Notes: generated by a model not told the origin, from the letters alone. A stretch of DNA of 64,000 nucleotides from Lacunisphaera limnophila (GCF_001746835.1 NZ_CP016094.1:930001-994000); one strand, 5' to 3'; shown: positions 15,951 to 24,434, counted from the first letter of the stretch. A program made the numbers and translations.

Positions 15951-17945
15951 ATGACCCCGACCGCCGAGCATGTCCGCACCCGGGTGATGCCCCCGCCGCC
16001 CCTGCATGAAGGGGCCGATGCCTGGGTCCACCAAGGGATCGGCTGGTGGCGGCGCCGGCAGTATGCGCGCCCGGACTTCGCCGCGCTGGCCGCCCGGCTG
16101 CATGCCGAGCACGCCACGCTCGCCAGTCTGCCTGACAAGACCCTCGACGAGCGCCTGGAATCGCACCGCCGGCAGGTCCGACGCCACCGGCACGACTGCC
16201 TCGCCCAGGCCACCGCGGCGCTGCCGATCGTGGCCGAGGCGGCCCGGCGTGAACTCGGCCTTGATCCCTACCCCGCCCAGTTTCAAGGCGCCCTGGCGCT
16301 CTTGCATGGCACGTTGGCCGAGATGGCCACCGGCGAAGGCAAGACCCTCACCATCGCCCTTGCCGCCGCCCCGCTCGGCTGGACCCAGCTGCCGGTGCAC
16401 ATCCTCACCGCCAACGACTACCTCGCCCGGCGCGATGCCGCCAACCTGGCCCGTTTCTACGCCCGCTGCGGTCTCGACAGCGGGCGCGTGCTGGCCCCGA
16501 TGGCCCCCCCGGAGCGCGCGGAAAACTACGCCGCGGGGATCGTCTACACCACCGGCAAGGAACTGCTCGCCGACTTTTTGCGCGACCGCCTGCTGCTCGG
16601 TCCCTGGCAGGATGCCGCCCGGCGCGTTGCGCGCCGGCACTTCGGCGCGTCGCTGCCCGCCTCCGTCGGCCGCACGGTGCTGCGCGGCCTCCACCACGTC
16701 ATCGTCGACGAAGCCGACAACCTGCTCATCGATGAGGCCGTCACCCCGCTGATCATCAGCCGCGAGTCGGAAAATCCCGCACTGGTGGAAGCCGTACAGG
16801 CCGCGCACCGGCTGGCCGCCGCGCTCGCGGAAGGCTCCGACTACAAGGTGGACGAACGCCGACGGCAGGTTGAACTCACCGAGGCCGGGCTGGACCGGCT
16901 CGCCCGCGAGGCGGGGTCCACCGGCAGCGCGCTGCTTGAGCACCGCCACTGGCGCCGGGAACTGGTCGAAACCGCCCTGAAGGCGCGCCACTTCTACCAC
17001 CGCGACAAGCAGTACGTGGTGGCCGACGGCACCGTGGTGATCGTGGATGAATTCACCGGCCGGCTCATGCCCGGCCGCCAGTGGAAGCAGGGTCTCCACC
17101 AGGCCGTCGAGGCCAAGGAGGGCGTGCCGGTGACCCAGCCCTCCGAGTCGATCGCCCAGCTGAGCTACCAGTCCTTTTTCCGTCTCCTGCCCCGGGTCAG
17201 CGGCATCACCGGCACCGCGCGGGAATGCGCCCGCGAGATCTGGGCCGTGCACCGCCGGCCGTTCTGCGTGATTCCCCGGCACCGGCCCGGCCGTTTCCGG
17301 CCCGAGGCGACGCGGGTGTTTGCGCGGGCAGCCGGGAAATGGGACGCCGTGGTCGCCGCCATTGCCGAGTGTCACGCCACCGGCCGGCCGGTTCTGGTCG
17401 GCACCCGCAACATCGCGGCCAGCGAGGAACTCGCGCAGCGGTTGCGCGAACGCGCCATCCCGTTCCACCTGCTGAACGCCAACCGCCATCAGGAGGAGGC
17501 GATGATCGTCGAGCGGGCCGGCGAGCGCGGCTCGGTCACCCTCGCGACCAACATGGCCGGCCGCGGCACCGACATCCGGCTGGGCGAGGAGTCGGCCGCC
17601 CTCGGCGGGCTCCTGGTCATCGCCACCGAACCCCATCGCTCGGGCCGTATCGACCGGCAGCTCTTCGGCCGCGCGGCCCGCCAAGGTGATCCGGGCAGCG
17701 GCCAGCTCTTCCTGAGTTGTGAGGATGAGCTCCTGACCGACTTTTTGCCGGTCACCATAAACCGTCTGCTCCGGCTCGCGCTTGCCCAACGCTGGCCGGG
17801 AGCCCGTCTGGCGGGAGTCGCGGCTTGTCGGTGGGCCCAGTCGCGCGCCGAGCGCGCCGCCTATCGCCAACGGCTCGCGGTTTTCCAGCAGGATCGCTGG
17901 ATTCAAGACAATTTGAGTGCGGGACGCCCTGATTTTTCACCCTGA
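15951..17945 (+). CDS. SecA-like translocase ATPase, C-terminally shortened
   Basis: SecA is the ATPase that drives preproteins through SecYEG. This 664-residue homologue keeps Walker A TGEGKT (127-132), VDEAD (252-256) followed by LLIDEAVTPLIIS, a preprotein-crosslinking-like insert, EFTGRLMPGRQW, and the NBD2 motif TNMAGRGTDI (533-542) followed by GRAARQGDPGSG. Housekeeping SecA is usually about 850-1,000 residues. This one stops near the first long scaffold helix (QDRWIQDN region), so the helical wing, the two-helix finger and the zinc-binding tail are missing. No SecA-like continuation is apparent in 17946-18049, so it looks like a designed short form. Its place between the adaptors and TolC suggests it powers the export operon. 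Confidence 0.85.
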   Translation: MTPTAEHVRTRVMPPPPLHEGADAWVHQGIGWWRRRQYARPDFAALAARLHAEHATLASLPDKTLDERLESHRRQVRRHRHDCLAQATAALPIVAEAARRELGLDPYPAQFQGALALLHGTLAEMATGEGKTLTIALAAAPLGWTQLPVHILTANDYLARRDAANLARFYARCGLDSGRVLAPMAPPERAENYAAGIVYTTGKELLADFLRDRLLLGPWQDAARRVARRHFGASLPASVGRTVLRGLHHVIVDEADNLLIDEAVTPLIISRESENPALVEAVQAAHRLAAALAEGSDYKVDERRRQVELTEAGLDRLAREAGSTGSALLEHRHWRRELVETALKARHFYHRDKQYVVADGTVVIVDEFTGRLMPGRQWKQGLHQAVEAKEGVPVTQPSESIAQLSYQSFFRLLPRVSGITGTARECAREIWAVHRRPFCVIPRHRPGRFRPEATRVFARAAGKWDAVVAAIAECHATGRPVLVGTRNIAASEELAQRLRERAIPFHLLNANRHQEEAMIVERAGERGSVTLATNMAGRGTDIRLGEESAALGGLLVIATEPHRSGRIDRQLFGRAARQGDPGSGQLFLSCEDELLTDFLPVTINRLLRLALAQRWPGARLAGVAACRWAQSRAERAAYRQRLAVFQQDRWIQDNLSAGRPDFSP

Positions 17946-18049
17946 ATAAGTCGGGAGACTTTCCCTTTTTGCTTCCCTCGGTGGGATTTACCCTGATGCT
18001 CCCGCAGTCAAATCCACGTAAAAGCCTACAGGTTTGTCCCTCGCTTGTG

Positions 18050-19597
18050 ATGCATCAACGTCTCCTTCCCGCTGTCCTCGCCCTTGGTCTCGTCACGGTC
18101 TCCGCCTCCGGGCAGCCTGATCCGACACCCGCGGGCAACGCCCCCTTGGTCCTGACCATGAACGAGGCCGTGGTCCGGGCCCTCGACGCCAACCTGGAGG
18201 TCTCCATCGAACGCCTGAAACCGCAAATCGCGGAGCAGCGCCGGATGCAGGCCCTGAGCGCCTTCGACCCGCGGCTGGACGTCAGCACTGTCGTGGAGTC
18301 GCTCGAGCGCCCGCAAAACACCCGCGACTTCTTCGCCACCGGCCGCGCCGTGGAGATCATGAGCGAGGACAACGTCCGCATCGAAGGCAGCCTGGGCGGC
18401 CTGCTCCCCACCGGCACGCGCTACAATGTCACGATCCGCTCCTACCAGCTGAAGAACACCCTCAATCGGGAGGCGCTCGCCCGTTTCTATCCCGAGTACA
18501 CCAGCAGCACCACGTTCACGGTGTCCCAGCCCTTGCTGCGCGGCGCCGGTCTGAAGGCCAACATGGCCGAGACCCGCATCGCCGAGATGGAACTGCGCGG
18601 CGCCGAGCAGGGCCTGCGCGGGCGTGTCGACCAGATCGCCACGAGCGTCCTCGACGCCTACATTGAATCGCTCTACGCCCGCGAGCTGGTGCGGGTGATC
18701 ACCGATCGCATCGCGCTGGCCGAGCAGCTGCGCGTCGAGAATGACAAGCGCCTCCGCCAGGGCCTCATGGCCCCGATCGACGTGATGCAGGCCGAGTCCA
18801 CCAAGGCCGCGGCCGAGATCGAGCTCATCCGCGCCCAGTCCTTCCTGGTGGAGACCGAGAACCGCCTCCGCGAACTGATCTTCAGCGACTTCGTCGCCGC
18901 GGTGGACACGGACTTCGACCTGGTGGACCGCCTCGGGGTGGTTGCCCTGAATGAATCCCTGCCCGCCCTGCGCAACCTCGCGCTGGAGCACAACGCCGAG
19001 TACCAGGTCGCCCTGCAACGCGTGGAGGCCGAGAAGCTGCGCGTGCGCCACGCCCGCAACCAGTTCCTGCCCCGGCTGGACCTGCAGGCCTCCGTCGGCC
19101 TCAACGGCCTCGGCGGCGACATCGGCACGAGCTTCAGCGATTACGGCGAGCGGACCCAGCCTGACTTCACGGTCGGTTTCGTCGGTTCCCTGCCCATCAC
19201 CTTCACCGCCGAGCGGGCCCGGCTGCGCGAGATGCTCTTCCGCCTGCGCGAGGCGGAGACGGAGGTGCGCCGCACGACCAACCGCCTCTACGCGCAGGTG
19301 CACACCGCCCACACCCGCGTTTCCTCCGCCATGCTGCGCGCCGCCTCCTCGGCCCGCGCCGTGGCCGCAGCCGAGGCCTCCCTCGACGCCGAGCAGAAGC
19401 GCCTGGCGAACGGCCTCACCACCAGCTTCAACGTGCTGCGCCTGCAGGATGAACTGGCCCAGGCTCGCGTGAACCAACTCGAGGCCGTGGCCGAGGGCCA
19501 GAAGGCGCTCGCCATCCTCTGGGGCGTCACCGGCGTGCTCTTCGAACGCTATCAGATCAACCTCGTGGAAGCGCCCGGCGCCGCCCGCCGCTCATGA
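18050..19597 (+). CDS. TolC-family outer-membrane channel protein
   Basis: TolC-like proteins form the trimeric outer-membrane duct of type I secretion and efflux systems. From ATG 18050 the protein is 515 residues with a clear signal peptide (MHQRLLPAVLALGLV, cleavage near ASGQ). It then shows the two-fold helical repeat of the family, including LTMNEAVVRALDANLEV near the N-terminus and a long Ala/Glu/Arg-rich helix near the C-terminus. A TTG at 17969 and an ATG at 17996 are in frame but would put hydrophilic sequence before the signal peptide. It is about 100 nt after the SecA-like gene, and its stop overlaps the next start by 4 nt (ATGA). It is the only outer-membrane channel of the operon. 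Confidence 0.85.
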   Translation: MHQRLLPAVLALGLVTVSASGQPDPTPAGNAPLVLTMNEAVVRALDANLEVSIERLKPQIAEQRRMQALSAFDPRLDVSTVVESLERPQNTRDFFATGRAVEIMSEDNVRIEGSLGGLLPTGTRYNVTIRSYQLKNTLNREALARFYPEYTSSTTFTVSQPLLRGAGLKANMAETRIAEMELRGAEQGLRGRVDQIATSVLDAYIESLYARELVRVITDRIALAEQLRVENDKRLRQGLMAPIDVMQAESTKAAAEIELIRAQSFLVETENRLRELIFSDFVAAVDTDFDLVDRLGVVALNESLPALRNLALEHNAEYQVALQRVEAEKLRVRHARNQFLPRLDLQASVGLNGLGGDIGTSFSDYGERTQPDFTVGFVGSLPITFTAERARLREMLFRLREAETEVRRTTNRLYAQVHTAHTRVSSAMLRAASSARAVAAAEASLDAEQKRLANGLTTSFNVLRLQDELAQARVNQLEAVAEGQKALAILWGVTGVLFERYQINLVEAPGAARRS

Positions 19598-20328
19598 AGC
19601 TGCTGCCGCTGTTCGCCGCCCTGCTCACCCCGGTGCTCCTGCCGGCGGCGCCCGCCGCCGAGGGCGTGCTCCTGCCGTTCCGGGAAGTGACCGTCAGCTC
19701 GGCGGTCCAGGGGATCCTCGCGGCCGTCAATGTCCGGGAAGGCGACGCGGTCGCCACCGATGCCCTGCTCGCGACGCTCATCGACCGGGTCGAGGCCGCC
19801 GAGGTGGCCCGCTTCGCCAAGATCCTCGAGCAGCGCGAATTCGCCGCCCTCGGCACGCAGAACCTTTTCCGCGACCAGGTCGTGAGCGAGGGTGAAGCCA
19901 TCGAGAAGCGCATCGAGCGCGATATCGCGAAACTCCAACACCAGATCGCCCTGGAGCAGCTCGACCGCCGCAAGATCCGCTCGCCCATCGACGGCCTGGT
20001 CGTCGAGAAGAAGAAGGAAGCCGGCGAGGCCGTGGACGAGAACGAACCCGTTTTCCACCTCGTCGACATCAGCCGCGTCTACCTCCAGGTGTTTGTCGAC
20101 GCCAGCGAGGCGCTGAAGCTCAAGGCCGGCCAGCGCCTGCCCGTCGCTTTTCCCGAACACCAGATCCCGCCGCACGACGGCATCATCGACTTCATCGACC
20201 CGCGCATCGACGGCGCCAGCGGCCTCGTCCGGATCAAGATCCTCATCGACAATGCCGGGCGCACCCTCATCGCCGGCATGCGCGGCCGCGTGAACCTCGC
20301 CGAGGCCTCCGCGCCGACCACCCCTTGA
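19594..20328 (+). CDS. Periplasmic adaptor (HlyD/RND-type membrane fusion) protein
   Basis: The 244-residue protein begins with a signal peptide (MKLLPLFAALLTPVLLPA, then APAAEG), followed by a lipoyl-like half (VSSAVQGILAAVNVREGD), a short helical hairpin, the second half (IRSPIDGLVVEKKKEAGE) and a beta-barrel part. It lacks a second membrane segment, so it is probably soluble in the periplasm or anchored by an uncleaved signal. It is translationally coupled to the TolC gene. As the third adaptor of an operon with one TolC and no pump, it may complete the periplasmic tunnel. Confidence 0.8.
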   Translation: MKLLPLFAALLTPVLLPAAPAAEGVLLPFREVTVSSAVQGILAAVNVREGDAVATDALLATLIDRVEAAEVARFAKILEQREFAALGTQNLFRDQVVSEGEAIEKRIERDIAKLQHQIALEQLDRRKIRSPIDGLVVEKKKEAGEAVDENEPVFHLVDISRVYLQVFVDASEALKLKAGQRLPVAFPEHQIPPHDGIIDFIDPRIDGASGLVRIKILIDNAGRTLIAGMRGRVNLAEASAPTTP

Positions 20329-20348
20329 ACCATCGTCCGTCCACCACC

Positions 20349-20600
20349 ATGAACAAACTCCCCCGCCTCCTGCTCTGCGGCTTTTTGCTGCTGTCCGTTA
20401 CCGCCTGCACCTTCGTGCCCAAAACCGGCATGCGGGAACGCCGGTGGCTCAAAAACACCATCGGCTCGGACCTCGTCTACATTGAGGGCGACGTGAAGGC
20501 CTACCGCTCCTCGGGCAGCTACTACTACTTCAAGGGCGGCCGCCTGGCGGTCGTCACCCCGAACCTGCTTTCGGCCGACAAGATCACGGCCGGGCAATAA
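20349..20600 (+). CDS. Small lipoprotein of the export operon
   Basis: The 83-residue protein has a lipoprotein signal ending in LLSVTAC, so the mature N-terminus would be a lipidated cysteine. The rest is short, basic and tyrosine-rich (SSGSYYYFKGG). I chose ATG 20349 because the hydrophobic core follows directly; an in-frame upstream start at 20325 would add eight polar residues. It lies 20 nt after the adaptor gene and is probably cotranscribed. I do not recognise a family; it could be a pilotin-like or accessory factor for the TolC channel, which is a guess from context. Confidence 0.65.
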   Translation: MNKLPRLLLCGFLLLSVTACTFVPKTGMRERRWLKNTIGSDLVYIEGDVKAYRSSGSYYYFKGGRLAVVTPNLLSADKITAGQ

Positions 20601-20603
20601 GCC

Positions 20604-20619
20604 GGCGGGGGCACCCGCC
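20604..20619 (+). terminator. GC hairpin after the export operon (weak terminator candidate)
   Basis: ggcggg (20604-20609) pairs with cccgcc (20614-20619) immediately after the lipoprotein stop. It is followed by a C-rich run and only three T, so it is a poor intrinsic terminator but well placed to end the operon. Confidence 0.3.
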
Positions 20620-20813
20620 CCCCCCTTTCGCGGAAAATGCCGGCCCATCCCCTGTTCGGGCTGTGGCCGGCAATCGGTTCAGGCTTAATTCGCGGCCTAA
20701 ACCTCTCTTCCATCTCACTGATCCAAGGCGATTAGCGGCATCCGCTCGCCGGTGAAAAATGCCCGTTGACAGGGGCGGGGTGATTCCCAACCTTCCGCCC
20801 TCCACTTTCCAAC

Positions 20814-21008
20814 ATGAGCACGACCGAAACGAAGACCCAGACCCTCACGCCGCAGCAGGTTCCCCTGACCAGCCCCCAGCTTTACAGCCGCTTCATCACC
20901 GACACCGGCAAGATCCTGCCGCGCAAGTACACCCATCTGTCGGCCAAGGAGCAGCGCGCGATCACCTCGAAGATCAAGACCGCGCGCAACATGCTGACGA
21001 TGCAATAA
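20814..21008 (+). CDS. rpsR: 30S ribosomal protein bS18
   Basis: The 64-residue basic protein carries the bS18 core: [20 protein letters not shown], then [19 protein letters not shown]. bS18 binds bS6 and the 16S rRNA platform in the small subunit. Compared with typical bS18 (about 75-90 residues) the N-terminus is polar and lacks cysteines, and the C-terminus ends MLTMQ rather than the usual ALLP-type tail. It stands alone here, without rpsF, ssb or rplI, and is closed by a strong terminator at 21033. I cannot tell whether it is the only copy in the genome. Confidence 0.85.
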   Translation: MSTTETKTQTLTPQQVPLTSPQLYSRFITDTGKILPRKYTHLSAKEQRAITSKIKTARNMLTMQ

Positions 21009-21032
21009 GCCGTTGCTCACGCAGCGCCTTCC

Positions 21033-21058
21033 GCCGGAGCTTCTGCTCCGGCTTTTTT
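21033..21058 (+). terminator. Rho-independent terminator of rpsR
   Basis: gccggagc (21033-21040) and gctccggc (21045-21052) form a perfect 8-bp stem with a ttct loop, followed by six T (21053-21058), 25 nt after the rpsR stop. Confidence 0.9.
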
Positions 21059-21085
21059 GTGTCCGGCTCCAATCACCCTGGCTTG

Positions 21086-21175
21086 ACCGCGGATAACACG
21101 GATCAAGGCACGGATTCCGATCTGACTCGCCATGCGACAAAGCCATCCGCGTTCGTCCGCGTGATCCGCGGATAA
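21086..21175. repeat. Intergenic element with inverted/direct ccgcggat copies
   Basis: ccgcggataacacggatc near the left end and atccgcg/tccgcg/atccgcggat copies near the right end (21145-21174) give an imperfect inverted arrangement between rpsR and the Sua5 gene. Such degenerate cgcggat elements look like a dispersed intergenic repeat, but I found no second copy between genes in this window. Confidence 0.35.
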
Positions 21176-21240
21176 AATCCTGGTGTCCGTTTTTCCTTAC
21201 TGAGTTTTAGTGGCCAATAGTGGTTAACTGCGCTGAACCG

Positions 21241-22224
21241 ATGCCGGCCAAGATCCACGCCCCCACTCCCACCAATCTGCGCCGGCTGGCCGCCGTCCTG
21301 CGGCGCGGCGGACTGGTCGCGATCCCGACCGAGACGGTCTACGGGCTGGCGGCCCACGCCTTGGATGCCCGGGCCTGCCGCGCGATCTTCCGGGCCAAGG
21401 GCCGTCCCGCCAACGACCCGCTCATCGTCCATGTGCTCGGCCTCGCCCAAGCCGAGGAACTCGCGGAGTTCAATGACGCAGCGCGCCTGCTCACCCGGGC
21501 CTTCTGGCCGGGACCGCTGACCCTCGTGCTGCCGAAAAAGCCCGTGGTGCCCGGCATCGTGACGTCCGGCGGAGCGACCGTGGCCCTGCGCGCGCCCGCG
21601 CATCCGCTTGCGCGCCGCCTGCTGCGACTCGCCGGCGTGCCCTTGGCGGCACCGAGCGCCAATCCTTTCAGCTACATCAGCCCGACCACCGCGGCCCACG
21701 TGCAGCAGGGCCTGGGCGCGCGCATCGCGCACATTCTCGATGGCGGCGATTGCGCCATCGGCGTCGAATCCACCGTGGTCGATCTCACCACCCCGGCCAG
21801 ACCACGGGTACTGCGACCCGGCGCGATCAGCGCGGCGCAGCTCGCCCGCGTGCTGGGGCGCCCGGTCGTCACCCGGCGGCGCGCCGCCCCTCCCGGCACC
21901 ACCCTCTCAGCCCCGGGCTTGCTCGAGAAACACTACAGCCCGCGCACACCCTTGCACCGCATGGTACACCCGGGGAAACCGGCCGCCGGCACGGCCGTAA
22001 TCCGGTTGCGCCAACCGGCCGGTCCCATGCTACCCGCCGTGTATTGGCTCAGCCGGCGCGGCTCCCTGTCTGAAATCGCGCGGAATCTCTATCGGGTGCT
22101 GCGTCAGGCCGATGCCGGCGGTCATCGCCGGATCGTGATCGAGCCGCTGCCGCCCACGGCGGGAGGACTCGCCGCGGCGATCAACGACCGGATCGGCCGG
22201 GCCGCGGCCAAACGGCCGGCCTAG
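21241..22224 (+). CDS. L-threonylcarbamoyladenylate synthase (Sua5/TsaC family)
   Basis: The enzyme makes threonylcarbamoyl-AMP from threonine, bicarbonate and ATP, the first step of t6A37 tRNA modification in the cytoplasm. The 327-residue protein has the YrdC-type fold motifs: GGLVAIPTETVYGLA near residue 23, KGRPANDPLIVHV, and AAPSANPFSYISPTTA. A shorter C-terminal Sua5 domain follows (GLLEKHYSPRTPLHRMV). That makes it a long Sua5-type rather than short TsaC-type member. ATG 21241 was chosen over a GTG at 21220. Its TAG stop overlaps the stop of the convergent Wzc-like gene within ctag. Confidence 0.88.
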   Translation: MPAKIHAPTPTNLRRLAAVLRRGGLVAIPTETVYGLAAHALDARACRAIFRAKGRPANDPLIVHVLGLAQAEELAEFNDAARLLTRAFWPGPLTLVLPKKPVVPGIVTSGGATVALRAPAHPLARRLLRLAGVPLAAPSANPFSYISPTTAAHVQQGLGARIAHILDGGDCAIGVESTVVDLTTPARPRVLRPGAISAAQLARVLGRPVVTRRRAAPPGTTLSAPGLLEKHYSPRTPLHRMVHPGKPAAGTAVIRLRQPAGPMLPAVYWLSRRGSLSEIARNLYRVLRQADAGGHRRIVIEPLPPTAGGLAAAINDRIGRAAAKRPA

Positions 22225-24434
22225 CGGGCGTCGGGCTCGCCGTCCTGCTTCGCCATCGTCACGTAGTAGTCCTTGTAGGACTTGTCGTAATACTGGGCGT
22301 AGTAGTAGCCGGAGACCGCGAGATTCAGGCCGTTGAGCACGGCGCCGAAGCAAGGCACGTTCGCCTCCAGGAGCTTGCGGGCGCTGAACTGCGCGGCCTT
22401 GCGGCGGACGCGGTTGAAGAAAATGGTGAAGATCGAGCCATCCACCAGCGGGAGGATGATCAGCGCATCGCTGACCGCGGCCAGCGGCGGGGTGTCGATG
22501 AAGACGCGGTCGTAGCGCTTGCGCAGATCGGCGAGCAGGTGCTCGAAATTGCGGCTATTGAGAATCTGGGTCGGGTTTTTCGCGCGGCCACCGGCCGGGA
22601 TGACATCGAGGTTCGGGTGCACGCCCTTGATCACGACCTGGTCGATGGTGTGGGTGCCGGCGCAGACATCGATGACGCCCTTGATGTTCTCGAGGCGGAA
22701 GGATTTATGGATGTTCGGCTTCCGGAGATCGCAATCGATGACGACGACCTTCTCCCCGTGGGCGGCAAAGGTGAGCGCCAGATTCGTGGTGGTGAAGGAT
22801 TTGCCCTCACCCGGGATGGTGCTGGTGACCAGGATGGCCTGCGCGGCCTTGCTCTCGTCCTTGAGCCGCAAGCTGGAGTGCAGGGTGAGGAAGGACTCGA
22901 CCACCTGCTTGTCCTGATTGTTGATGACAATCTGCGCCTTGTCCGGCTGGTCCATGCGCTTGATCTCGGGGATGATGCCGACCAGCGGCAGGCCGATCAC
23001 CGACTCGATGTCGAACGAGCTCTTCACGCGGTCGTCCACGTAGGCGACGAAGAAGGCGAACGCAGTGCCGAGGGCCAGGCCGCCAAGGAAACCGAGGGCC
23101 AGGTTCAGCAGGACGTTGGGGGAGGCGGGCTTCAGTGCCGGGCTGGCGCGGTCCACCACGCGGGCGCTTTGTGTCTCGATGGTGCTGCTCATCGAGGTCT
23201 CGCGCATGCGGGAGAGCAGCGTGTTCAGGAGGTGTTCGTTGATCGCGAGGTCGCGCTCGAGATTGGAGTACTCCACGGCATCACGGTCGAGGTCGAGCGA
23301 CTCCTTTTCCTGGCGCGCGAGGTTGGCCCGGGCGTCCTCGTCGTTGCGGCGCGCGGTCTGGAAGTCGGCTTCCACCGTCGCGGCCATGGAATCAATTGCC
23401 CGGCCGAGTTCCTTTTCGGTCTGGGTCAGGGAATTGTGCGCCTCGATCATCCGCGGGTGCTTGTCGCGGTAGCGCTCCCGCATCTGGGCGAGCACGATCT
23501 TCTGGGCGGCGACCTGCTGCACCAGCTGCACGATCAGGGACTGGCTGGCGATGAAAGGGAGTTCCAGCAGGAGGGCCGGCGTCGCCTTGCGTTCCTGCAC
23601 CTGGCGCCAGCGGACCTCGGCCTCGTTGAGCCGCGAGGTGGTCTGGGTGACATAGGCGTTCAGCGCCTTGAGCTTCTCGGTGACGATGTCCTTGCGCTGG
23701 TCGAGCGAGACCTGCTGGTTCTTCTCGCGGTAGTTTTGGAGGATGATGGCCATCTCCTCGACGCGCTTTTTCTGCTGGTCGGCGCGCTCCTTGAGATCAT
23801 CCACGGCCTTCATCGAATCCTCGATGCGCAGGCGGGAGTTGTAGGCGATGTACTCGTCGATGAAGAGATTGGCCACCTTCGCGGCCATGAGTTTGTCCGG
23901 GTGGGAGAACTGGACCTGCAGCACGAGGCTGAGGCGCACGGGGACGATCTTGCGGTTGAGGTAAACCACCTCGGCGGCGGTGATGGGGACCTCGGCGCCC
24001 GGGCTCTTGAACGGAGCCATGAACAGTTCCAGGTCGGCCCCGGTCAGCCGGTCCGCGACCCGCTGCACGATGGCCAGGCTCTCGAGCACCTTCACCTGGG
24101 TGTTCAAATCCTCGGCGGAGCGGATCTCGTTGTTGACGACGCTCTGCACCTGCATGACGACGGGGTCGTTGCGGAAGACCTGCACGCTGGCCACCGAGGT
24201 GTAGCGGGGGACGCGGGTAAAGGTGAAGATGACCGCGGCCGAGAAGACCAGGGCGAAGACCAGCACGATATACCAGACGCGCTCCCGCAGGATCAGCAGG
24301 TAGTCCTGCATGCTGCGGTGCATCTGGCTCTCGCCCTGCCCCAGGACCCCGTAGCCGCCCTGGCCGCCGCCATAATAGGCCGGATAGGCCTCGCCGGGAC
24401 CCTGTACCTTGTCTGCCTTGGGTGCGTTTTCCAT
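22221..24434 (-). CDS. Wzc/ExoP-type polysaccharide chain-length regulator and tyrosine autokinase
   Basis: This inner-membrane protein controls polymerisation and export of capsule or exopolysaccharide. The 737-residue protein has a cytoplasmic N-terminus, a first transmembrane segment (IVLVFALVFSAAVIFTF), a Wzz-like periplasmic domain with long coiled coils, a second segment (NLALGFLGGLALGTAFAFFV), and a BY-kinase domain with Walker A GEGKS (about 542-546) and Walker A-prime VVIDCDLRKP. The C-terminus is a tyrosine cluster (GYYYAQYYDKSYKDYY), the usual autophosphorylation site. The start is ATG 24434; an upstream extension would overlap the Wza-like gene 10 nt away. It is probably translated with that gene. 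Confidence 0.9.
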   Translation of the reverse strand: MENAPKADKVQGPGEAYPAYYGGGQGGYGVLGQGESQMHRSMQDYLLILRERVWYIVLVFALVFSAAVIFTFTRVPRYTSVASVQVFRNDPVVMQVQSVVNNEIRSAEDLNTQVKVLESLAIVQRVADRLTGADLELFMAPFKSPGAEVPITAAEVVYLNRKIVPVRLSLVLQVQFSHPDKLMAAKVANLFIDEYIAYNSRLRIEDSMKAVDDLKERADQQKKRVEEMAIILQNYREKNQQVSLDQRKDIVTEKLKALNAYVTQTTSRLNEAEVRWRQVQERKATPALLLELPFIASQSLIVQLVQQVAAQKIVLAQMRERYRDKHPRMIEAHNSLTQTEKELGRAIDSMAATVEADFQTARRNDEDARANLARQEKESLDLDRDAVEYSNLERDLAINEHLLNTLLSRMRETSMSSTIETQSARVVDRASPALKPASPNVLLNLALGFLGGLALGTAFAFFVAYVDDRVKSSFDIESVIGLPLVGIIPEIKRMDQPDKAQIVINNQDKQVVESFLTLHSSLRLKDESKAAQAILVTSTIPGEGKSFTTTNLALTFAAHGEKVVVIDCDLRKPNIHKSFRLENIKGVIDVCAGTHTIDQVVIKGVHPNLDVIPAGGRAKNPTQILNSRNFEHLLADLRKRYDRVFIDTPPLAAVSDALIILPLVDGSIFTIFFNRVRRKAAQFSARKLLEANVPCFGAVLNGLNLAVSGYYYAQYYDKSYKDYYVTMAKQDGEPDAR

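Noticed and set aside
14013-17906. 1,297-codon open frame on the minus strand over the M50 and SecA-like genes
   Set aside because: Its composition is typical of high-GC antisense shadow, while the plus strand carries HEFGH, TGEGKT and the other family motifs.
20766-20800. ttgaca at 20766-20771 as a -35 box for rpsR
   Set aside because: The matching -10 position holds aacctt, far from consensus; a promoter is likely here but cannot be supported as such.
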